Assembly (NCBI RefSeq): GCF_900110185.1
Contig: NZ_FOCT01000006.1
Span: 158,965 to 222,964, forward strand
Source: Nitrosospira multiformis
Lineage (GTDB): Bacteria > Pseudomonadota > Gammaproteobacteria > Burkholderiales > Nitrosomonadaceae
Length of the DNA: 64,000 nucleotides
Direction: 5' to 3'
Part shown: positions 57,872 to 64,000 of the stretch, piece by piece
How the letters are laid out: every line of letters begins with the position of its first letter
How positions within the stretch are numbered: position 1 is the stretch's first letter
Translations under genes and position numbers: made by a program
The notes under the pieces: model-generated
Told to the model about the DNA's origin: nothing
Database searches by the model: none
Seen by the model: the letters and a program-made list of their open reading frames with translations, nothing else

Positions 57872-60429
57872 ACCTCACCCCCAACTATCTTCTTGTTGCC
57901 GGTGACACTTTTCGTTATCGACCTGGATAAAGGTGGTAAAGGTGGTGATTCGGTCACAACGACTCGCCACCCATTGTGTCCTTCGGCTTTATCCTTTTGA
58001 AATTCCATCCCGTTGATGATGCGATTGACGTTTTTCCGCAATAAGCACCCGAGCTTCACGTGATTGATCTCTCCACGTTCTTCAATTGGAAACTCACACA
58101 TTGCGTCGCGAAGATCAGGATAGTTTCTTCCAGCCATCTCTATAGCCTTGCGCACCGTTGTCGGTCGCGATCCGAATGCTTTTTGCCATTCGATCATCAG
58201 CGCTCCAAGTAACTCGGCATCGGGATCGTGCCTGACCTGCTCGAGCAATGCCGTGGCTGGATCAGGCTGCCCCAGCCATATGAGCGGATGGCGGCAATAA
58301 TCCGACCATGAGCCGCCGAACGTAACGATATTTTCAACACGCGCACGTGGCGAGCCTGCCTTGTGCCACGCCAGGATGATGCTCAGCACAGCCGCGACAT
58401 ACCTTCCCCGGTTCTGTCGCACCTTGTCGACAGGCGAACTTTTGTAATTCAGGGTGGCAGGAGTTGAGCAGCGCGGATCGAGGTGAATCGTTACGATCCG
58501 CCGCAGCAGATCACTTACAGGTCCGACGTTATTCCCTGAACCCAGAAACAAGGTGCGCGTGCTTACCGTTGCTGTTTTGCTCGCCCCCAAAATGCGATCG
58601 GTAATCTGCTCGGCTGTTAATACCCGCTTGATGATTCCGTGCGGCGTCCAGTCGGTGGCCATGTCATCAAACTCGATAACGGCAGGTCCGGATAGAAGCA
58701 GGGAAAGCATTACCTTGGTGGCTTCCTCGGATGTAGTGGGGTAGCTCACTTTTGTGTTTCTTCCAGGCCCTGCGAAAGCGCCAATCAGCTCGCACAGATA
58801 GGTTTTTCCACTGCCATACACCGGAGCCTGGACGTGGAATCCCGGCGCATAGGGAAGCGAGGACCGTACTACAGCCGTGAAAATGGCTGATAAACCCGCA
58901 GCCCTATCCGTGTCGCTGACGAAATGAAATTCTTCGAGGAGGTCTTCAAGCAATGCCAGCGCCGCTGCCGCCTCCTCACTCGTCGGCTCTGGTATGACAA
59001 ATTGACGGGGATCGAACACTCCGAAGCGCTGAGACGTCTTGTCATATCCTGCCTTTGTAATGAGTTCCCCGTCAGATTCGCGAAAATAGGGTTGCCTTAT
59101 TACGCCGCCAAGCGAAGGCAGATGCTTAAACTCCTGGGCGTCATAGAGTATGGAAACATGCCGCTGGGGTGGATCGCAGCGAACCCAGCCATCTGAACGT
59201 CGGTCGTATTTCTCCCATATTGCGGCAATCGACAGTTCCCTCGCCAGCGCCTGAGGGCTGGTTGGAACAATTGAAGGATCACCGGTGGTCGGATCGGTTG
59301 AGATCGAAACAATCAGTCCGCCAGACTGAAAATGGCGTCCCCGGGCTGCCAGTTCTTTTTCAGCTGCATCCACTACGCGATGCAGGTCGCCCGGAACCAC
59401 CCGAATGACGGGCTTATGCCGTGCCTCTATGTTCGGAATCTCAAGCTTTGCCAGCAAATCCTTGATGTGATATCTCTCCCCATGGGAATGCTGGCAACAA
59501 AAGCCTCCCAGCTGATAAAGATCGTCTGGCTCGAAATAGGCAGCACCGGTATCCAGTGCGTCAGTGTGCTCTTCTACCCATGGACAGGTGATGTCATGCT
59601 TGCCAGAACCCAGGGGAGTCTTATAAAGTCCTCGCGCCTTGAGCGCTGCCACCACCGGGTTCTCCACAGCCTGTGGCACCAATACATCATGAGCGTCATC
59701 ATCCCATTCGCTTCGCTTAACAGAGCGGGTTTTGGAATGCCTCGGCCGCCTTCCTGGCGCCCGCTCCAGTTCCAGGCGAGCAAGGATTTCCTGGGAGGTG
59801 TAGCGCTTCTCAGGGCGCCATTCAGTGAGACGGCAATGGAATGGCTCTCCCAGATTATCCTTATGTTTTGGCTTGCCATTGATTGCGACCGGAAGACGTG
59901 CCCAGCGGCTCAATGGACCAGCCGCGCCGGGATCACACAGGCCAGCATCGATCACTGCAGTCAGCAACCGTACCGCTTCTGCCGCATCGCTTATCGGATT
60001 GGCAAGAATGATTCCTCCCTGGTAGTTCCCTGGACTCGTCTCAATCAGCCAGGATAATTCGAAACTACCCAATCGCTCGAACGGGACCTTCGTCCCGATG
60101 TCGTCGAGCATCAGGAAATGGCAGGCTGCAAAGCGATCCTTGCGTGCCTTGAATGAGTCATCGTCGCCGGGAAAGAAACTCGAACACCCGATGTAGTTGT
60201 TATGGTTGGCAGAAAGATTCGGAATGCCCTGGGTTGCAGGGGTTGCCGTCCATCCTCCAAGAGTGGGATCTCCCGGTTTTGAACAAACGGCCGCGAATGC
60301 ACCTGGGGGTATCTGCTGAAACACGCTGGCGATAAATTCGGTGTTTGTAATCGGGAATTCACCACCTTTACCACCTTTACCACCTTTGCCTGGGTCGCTG
60401 GCGAAAACTGTCAACATTTGACGTGTCAT
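57868..60429 (-). CDS. RepB-like primase fused to helicase
   Basis: The ATG at 60429, behind GAGGGG, gives 853 residues. The N-terminal primase domain shows FLMLDDIGTKVPFERL, IETSPGNYQGGIIL and WARLPVAINGKPKHKD, the RepB-family archaeal-eukaryal primase style of mobile elements. The C-terminal part is a P-loop helicase with APVYGSGKTYLCELIGAFAG and AVIEFDDMATDW. It is the autonomous replication protein of the island. A GKGGKGG run near the N-terminus and PPLPP near the C-terminus come from a 21-bp inverted repeat. Confidence 0.85.
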   Translation of the reverse strand: MTRQMLTVFASDPGKGGKGGKGGEFPITNTEFIASVFQQIPPGAFAAVCSKPGDPTLGGWTATPATQGIPNLSANHNNYIGCSSFFPGDDDSFKARKDRFAACHFLMLDDIGTKVPFERLGSFELSWLIETSPGNYQGGIILANPISDAAEAVRLLTAVIDAGLCDPGAAGPLSRWARLPVAINGKPKHKDNLGEPFHCRLTEWRPEKRYTSQEILARLELERAPGRRPRHSKTRSVKRSEWDDDAHDVLVPQAVENPVVAALKARGLYKTPLGSGKHDITCPWVEEHTDALDTGAAYFEPDDLYQLGGFCCQHSHGERYHIKDLLAKLEIPNIEARHKPVIRVVPGDLHRVVDAAEKELAARGRHFQSGGLIVSISTDPTTGDPSIVPTSPQALARELSIAAIWEKYDRRSDGWVRCDPPQRHVSILYDAQEFKHLPSLGGVIRQPYFRESDGELITKAGYDKTSQRFGVFDPRQFVIPEPTSEEAAAALALLEDLLEEFHFVSDTDRAAGLSAIFTAVVRSSLPYAPGFHVQAPVYGSGKTYLCELIGAFAGPGRNTKVSYPTTSEEATKVMLSLLLSGPAVIEFDDMATDWTPHGIIKRVLTAEQITDRILGASKTATVSTRTLFLGSGNNVGPVSDLLRRIVTIHLDPRCSTPATLNYKSSPVDKVRQNRGRYVAAVLSIILAWHKAGSPRARVENIVTFGGSWSDYCRHPLIWLGQPDPATALLEQVRHDPDAELLGALMIEWQKAFGSRPTTVRKAIEMAGRNYPDLRDAMCEFPIEERGEINHVKLGCLLRKNVNRIINGMEFQKDKAEGHNGWRVVVTESPPLPPLSRSITKSVTGNKKIVGGEV
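57928..57948 (+). repeat. Inverted repeat, copy at primase 3' end
   Basis: TAAAGGTGGTAAAGGTGGTGA is the exact reverse complement of 60359-60379. The two copies lie at opposite ends of the primase gene, about 2.4 kb apart. Confidence 0.7.
60359..60379 (+). repeat. Inverted repeat, copy at primase 5' end
   Basis: TCACCACCTTTACCACCTTTA is the partner of 57928-57948. It is part of a longer three-unit run of CCACCTTT that encodes the Gly-Lys repeat of the primase. Confidence 0.7.
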
Positions 60430-60440
60430 GGTTGCGCCCC

Positions 60441-60683
60441 TCAAGCAAGAGTCTTGCGGGCAGCTTCCAGCTTTAATACTAAAGCTCGGATTTCATCATC
60501 GGTTTTCCCGGCCGCGCGTGCCGCATTGATTGCTTCTACTTCGCTTTCGAGCCATCCTACCGATCTTGGACCCAGTTTAATTGGCTTTGGAAATAAGCCC
60601 TTGGAAATACGGGCATATCTCGTGGAACGCCGCTCTCCTGTGCTGCTGTCTACAACAGGGCCGCGTAGAATCTTATTCCTCAT
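60441..60683 (-). CDS. AlpA-family regulator
   Basis: This 80-residue protein shows STRYARISKGLFPKPIKLGP then RSVGWLESEVEAINAARAA, the winged-helix pattern of AlpA/excisionase-type regulators. In P4-like satellites and PICIs this protein activates integrase or replication genes on induction. It is first in the operon with the primase and small terminase. Confidence 0.88.
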   Translation of the reverse strand: MRNKILRGPVVDSSTGERRSTRYARISKGLFPKPIKLGPRSVGWLESEVEAINAARAAGKTDDEIRALVLKLEAARKTLA

Positions 60684-60893
60684 CTTCGAACCTCCTTAAG
60701 CAGTAATGAACTTGCCAAGGCGAATCATGACTGGGCGATTTGGGCGAAAAAATATCGCGACAAGTCTGTTCAAGGAGAGATTTTTAATTTAAAAACAGGG
60801 GATTAGTACGAGCGGAATGCTGACGGAATGAAGGCTGCGATGAATGACTGAAGTAAAAATAGCAGTAAATACAAGGCTTTAACGCGGATAAAA

Positions 60894-60916
60894 TTGGGCG
60901 AAAAAATTCCGCCCAA
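60894..60916 (-). terminator. Bidirectional stem-loop terminator
   Basis: A perfect 7-bp stem TTGGGCG/CGCCCAA with an AT-rich loop lies just after the stop of the 60923 gene. On the minus strand it is followed by TTTTATCC, and on the plus strand by CTTTTTTTT. It separates the 62.9-60.9 kb transcript from the AlpA operon, whose promoter should lie in 60684-60890. Confidence 0.75.
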
Positions 60917-60922
60917 CTTTTT

Positions 60923-61735
60923 TTAAAATTTCATGTGTTTTTTAATGGTTTCAGCACAACGACCGCGCCCGATGTCCTGCCTGGCGATTTGTTGCGCGTA
61001 CCAGGTATCAGGCTTATTAGGGATCTTCTTTTTAAGGGCGCGATAAGCTTTCTGCCAGCTTTCATACCTTGCCTCCGTTTTCAGTTTGCCGGCTTCCCGC
61101 CTGGTCTGGTTGGGCGTATGACGCTCGTCTGCCGTGATAGAGGCATCTACCAATTGACAGATCATCTCCTCATCCAGAGAGTACGAGCCGTTGCCATAGG
61201 TAATGAAATCCATCAGCGGAATTCTGTTGCTTCCTGCAACCAGCATTAATTCGCCGCTACTCTGTAGACAGAGCTTCTGGCGGCGTTTCTTTCCGGTGGC
61301 CATGCCAATAGCCCAGAGCTCGATGTCTACACGCTCATTGCTGATCCGTAATCCAAGATTTGTCGCGATAAATTTACGCACAGCATCGATACTGCTGCGC
61401 CAGCGCTTCATGCGATCAGAACTGACCTGGATGCGTCCGATATCGTCACGCTTGTCACATGAAATAAAAGCCCGTCCCGGGCTGCCATCGAGAGCTGGAT
61501 AAATCACGACAGGCATCAGACACCTCTCCTCGCACCCATCGCATTCAATGGTCTTCGTTGATCTTGCTGGCTTCAGGAGACCACTTGATATCAGCGCCTT
61601 AAACTCATGAGGAGGCCAATCTTGCACTTCGTCCCAAAAAAAGAAGGCGCCTTCCCGCGGATCGGCATAGCCTACTCGATCCAGCACAACCTGAAGCGAG
61701 TCGAGGTCCCTGGTCAAATCAGGATTAGCGGGCAC
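60923..61735 (-). CDS. Hypothetical island protein with Cys motif
   Basis: The preferred start is GTG 61735 (overlapping the upstream stop by 11 bases), giving 270 residues. An ATG at 61792 is possible. Text includes GAFFFWDEVQDWPPHEF and a CDGCEERC knuckle that may bind zinc. A central winged-helix-like part (RMKRWRSSIDAVRKFI) is followed by a C-terminal ARQDIGRGRCAETIKKHM helix. It occurs with the two upstream frames in related integrated elements. Function is unknown. Confidence 0.6.
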   Translation of the reverse strand: MPANPDLTRDLDSLQVVLDRVGYADPREGAFFFWDEVQDWPPHEFKALISSGLLKPARSTKTIECDGCEERCLMPVVIYPALDGSPGRAFISCDKRDDIGRIQVSSDRMKRWRSSIDAVRKFIATNLGLRISNERVDIELWAIGMATGKKRRQKLCLQSSGELMLVAGSNRIPLMDFITYGNGSYSLDEEMICQLVDASITADERHTPNQTRREAGKLKTEARYESWQKAYRALKKKIPNKPDTWYAQQIARQDIGRGRCAETIKKHMKF

Positions 61736-62564
61736 GTGGTTCAATACCGGAATCGACCAGCATCTGGCGTATGATGGCGTCGATCCCTTCATGCTTTAGC
61801 GAACAGGAGTTCGGCGGGGTAATATCGAAACTGCGGGTTCTGGTTTTTCGTGATTTCGCATCACCGGTGTAGTCCACCACGATCCCTGCCTGGGTAATGG
61901 TAATTTGTGACGGGGGAATGTTCCTGCATAATTGATCCCTGAATTCATAAATGGCGTTGGGATTTTTATCAGGATTCACCTCGAGTGTGAGGCGCTTTCT
62001 CTTGCCATCGATCCCCAATCGAAGCTTCCTGATCACCACATTTTCAATGCCTGAGTCAGGTGAGAAGAGGAAAGGAGGGCTACTATCTTGCAGTGGAGAA
62101 AGATCATACACACGCTGGTCTTCAACAAATTCGCCGAGCTCCAGCCCAAGAATGGCATCCGCAAATAGGGCTCGAACATCCTTCCTGGTGTCCCTGCTGC
62201 CTTTCATGTACAGGCTGATCTTTCCTTCTTCGTGCGAATAGACAAAAATGATTTCAAAGGCGGGATGACGTGCTGATCGCCTTAATCCGTCTTCCTCCCA
62301 TTCGATGCAGGTGTCAGCATAGTCTTCGGGATAGGCAAAGAAATAATCCAGGTTTCCGCGCCGGTAATGTTCCACAGTGCAATTCCTGCCTCGCCCTTCC
62401 TTGTTGTGGAAATAATGGCTCAAGGCTTTTTCAAGGGCTTGAATGCTCTCTCCATCTACCCGTGCAGGCGCGCGATTGATGGTGCGACATTCATTCCAAT
62501 GACTGCTATTAATAGAGTCAGCACGATAAAAGGCACTGGCGCGCCCAATACTCCGGTCGTTCAA
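61725..62564 (-). pseudogene. 3' part of frameshifted island gene
   Basis: This 279-residue frame begins at a TTG without a ribosome site, inside the end of the upstream gene. It contains GRGRNCTVEHYRRGNLDYFF, AYPEDYADT, and near the end RSFDITPPNSCSLKHEG. The text continues naturally from the upstream frame (FLERPEYWA into RASAFYRADSIN) if one base is gained or lost near 62545. The two parts therefore look like one split gene. Function is unknown. Confidence 0.6.
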
Positions 62565-62889
62565 GGAAGACCCAGAAGACTTTTTCGTGGAAACCTTCCT
62601 TCTGGCTCAGTATTTCGGCAATATTTCCCCCCTGGCGCCGAGCTTCATCGATGATCGCCTTGATTCCGCCTTCACACGCCAGGGCATCTATTTCTTTAAA
62701 GTCCCGCTCCGTTTTTCTCTGCAGAGCATCCGGTAGTGATAGCCAAGCCTTGTAAATGAGTTCTATCTTGGCTTCAGGTACCCCGGAAAAATCGTGTTCG
62801 GTCAACACGCCTGCTTTGTCGAAATACTGCTTTAGCATTGCATTTGGCACATGACGAAAAAATGATTTTGGCGAGTAGTGACGGCCCAT
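62518..62889 (-). pseudogene. 5' part of frameshifted island gene
   Basis: The ATG at 62889 follows GGAGGGATAAC, a strong ribosome site. The 123-residue product begins MGRHYSPKSFFRHVPNAMLK and contains IDALACEGGIKAIIDEARRQ, before stopping shortly after FLERPEYWARQ. The following frame carries the rest. The gene opens the right-end operon, with three palindromic operators about 200 bp upstream. Confidence 0.6.
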
Positions 62890-63091
62890 GTTATCCCTCC
62901 ATGAAAAATCTGAATTAAGGGGAAGAAATTGTCGCCACCCTTCGGATCGAAACACTTTCAGGACGCCCTCCAGAAGATCGCCAGACGATTTATGAGTTCT
63001 GCCAAATAGGGACAGGACGGGCAGGAGAGGGCGCCTAGGGGAAGCGGCTACCTCCCGGGATAGTACTACACTTTATTGGACTAAGCTATTG

Positions 63092-63162
63092 AATACGCGA
63101 ACGTATTACTTAGATAATACGCGAACGTATTATTTATTCAAAATGCAATACGAATGCGTATT
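63092..63162. promoter_or_regulatory. Three AATACG-N4-CGTATT operators
   Basis: Three near-identical palindromes lie at 63092-63107, 63116-63131 and 63147-63162, spaced 24 and 31 bp apart. The four-base centres are CGAA, CGAA and AATG. They stand upstream of the leftward operon starting at 62889 and are very likely binding sites of one dimeric repressor or activator. Confidence 0.75.
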
Positions 63163-63346
63163 ATTGAAGTGGGTGTGATACAAGAACCTCGCTCAACCTC
63201 CTAAGGGTGAGGATTGTGGCCAGCGGGCAGAGAGATAAGCTATAGACAAACCGTCAAAGAAGGATTGTGCTGAAAAAGTAAGAAATTACATTTGGTGCAG
63301 CTAGAGCAAGGAAGCAAGGTATGCATCAACTAAACGTTGGGGTTTT

Positions 63347-63366
63347 GGGGGTATGATTGGGGGTAT
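63347..63366. repeat. GGGGGTAT boxes, candidate integrase arm sites (right)
   Basis: GGGGGTATGATTGGGGGTAT has two direct boxes 12 bp apart and matches the left-end element GGGGGTATAGTTGGGGGTAT (34435-34454) in 18 of 20 positions. It lies 62 bp inside attR, the expected place for the second integrase arm. Confidence 0.65.
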
Positions 63367-63427
63367 GAAAAAATATAAAAATATTTTTAATTTTAAATAA
63401 CAATATCTTATTTATATTATTTGGTTG

Positions 63428-63475
63428 CAGTACCGCCACCAGAAGATAGTCCGGCAAGGCTGAAGACATCCAGTA
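63428..63475 (+). other. attR of the island (degenerate tRNA-Val 3' end)
   Basis: CAGTACCGCC then ACCAGAAGATAGTCC and later ACATCCAGTA repeats the tRNA-Val 3' end and flank at 34306-34355, with about three quarters identity and a one-base deletion in the acceptor part. It marks the right border of the island. Confidence 0.7.
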
Positions 63476-63707
63476 ATTTTGGCGGATATGAGCCAGCTGC
63501 GCCCGTCTTCCTCGCCAAAACTCTCCGTTCAGTTTGCAACTAGTCGATAGTTATCAGCATCGCCTCAATGGATGAAACATTAATGGGAATGGGCGACAAT
63601 CAAAACCAGGTTACGCTTGCCGTCTTCAGCAAATCCAATAGATCCGGTAACCCCCTTTAAAAACCGGCCCTCACCCATAAAGGGTTAACGAATGATAGCG
63701 CGAGCGT
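63476..63707. other. Host spacer right of the island
   Basis: This 232-bp segment holds no gene. An inverted repeat (TAACCCCCTTTAAA around 63648 and TAAAGGGTTAAC around 63677) may act as a terminator for the leftward EAL gene. Confidence 0.45.
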
Positions 63708-64000
63708 CTAAACAACCGGATTCCTGGTTTTTACCCAAGCCTCAAAATCATTCGGCATCATGGGCCTTGCATACAGATAACCTTGGCTTTCATCGCATTG
63801 AACGCTTCGCAGATACTCCGCTTGGCCTTCTGTCTCTACACCTTCAACTATCACGCGTAAACCAAGGCTGCGCCCCATCGCTACAATAGCGCAAATAATA
63901 GCTTGGGCATCAGTGTCCTCGGGGAGATCACGAACGAAGCTTTGATCTATTTTTAGCCGGTCGATGGCAAATTGCCGCAAATAGGACAAACTGGAATAGC
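63708..64000 (-). CDS. EAL-domain protein, C-terminal part
   Basis: This frame enters from the right edge and ends at 63708. It contains YSSLSYLRQFAIDRLKIDQS, FVRDLPEDTDAQAII, VIVEGVETEGQAEYL and ESQGYLYARPM, the conserved C-terminal half of EAL cyclic-di-GMP phosphodiesterases. Upstream domains are outside the window. It is an ordinary host gene flanking the island. Confidence 0.93.
   Translation of the reverse strand, partial: YSSLSYLRQFAIDRLKIDQSFVRDLPEDTDAQAIICAIVAMGRSLGLRVIVEGVETEGQAEYLRSVQCDESQGYLYARPMMPNDFEAWVKTRNPVV

Overview
The window looks like a Gram-negative, probably betaproteobacterial chromosome of moderate GC. The only certain host genes are gltX, tRNA-Glu, tRNA-Ala, tRNA-Val and the 3' end of an EAL-domain gene. 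The gltX/tRNA block and general codon style would suit Nitrosospira or Nitrosomonas relatives, but that is inference. Two large mobile elements are inserted beside the tRNA genes.

Region A (1 to about 32.2 kb) is the right part of a tailed (HK97-type siphovirus-like) prophage; its left end lies outside the window. Late genes run leftward from about 10.5 kb: HNH nuclease, terminase small and large subunits, portal, ClpP-like protease, major capsid protein, several small structural proteins, a LamG/repeat protein and a head-tail connector cut by the edge. The leftward early operon (19.5 to 10.7 kb) holds Cro-like and CII-like regulators, a fused helicase-DNA methyltransferase, a replication initiator with an iteron array inside its gene (probable origin), small nucleases, and a sigma-like late regulator placed just before a terminator. 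Rightward genes (19.5 to 32.2 kb) hold a short CI-like repressor, many small proteins, a structured non-coding region, a Sak4/SSB/exonuclease recombination module, a ParA plus ribbon-helix-helix partition pair with repeated TACATCAT boxes, and a large serine recombinase whose end runs into tRNA-Glu.

Region B (32.2 to 34.3 kb) is host: tRNA-Glu, tRNA-Ala, gltX, tRNA-Val.

Region C (34.3 to 63.47 kb) is an integrated island bounded by a degenerate repeat of the tRNA-Val 3' end. It has a P4-type tyrosine integrase at the left and an AlpA-like regulator, primase-helicase and terminase small subunit at the right, a layout resembling phage satellites (PICI/P4-like). The cargo between them is a defence locus: a C5-cytosine methyltransferase converging on a tightly overlapping operon of ankyrin-sigma70 fusion, MORC/MutL-like GHKL ATPase, Z1 helicase-like ATPase, PD-(D/E)XK (DUF4420) protein, AIPR protein, Vsr endonuclease and an AspBHI/Mrr-like nuclease. 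The MORC-Z1-Vsr-methyltransferase core matches known predicted restriction systems. The ankyrin-sigma factor as first gene of the operon is the most unusual part. Further cargo: secreted small proteins, a thermonuclease, a BRCT protein, a decayed phage polyvalent-protein gene, a LOTUS-domain protein and a subtilisin-like lipoprotein.

Region D (63.48 to 64 kb) is host sequence again, with the end of an EAL phosphodiesterase gene.
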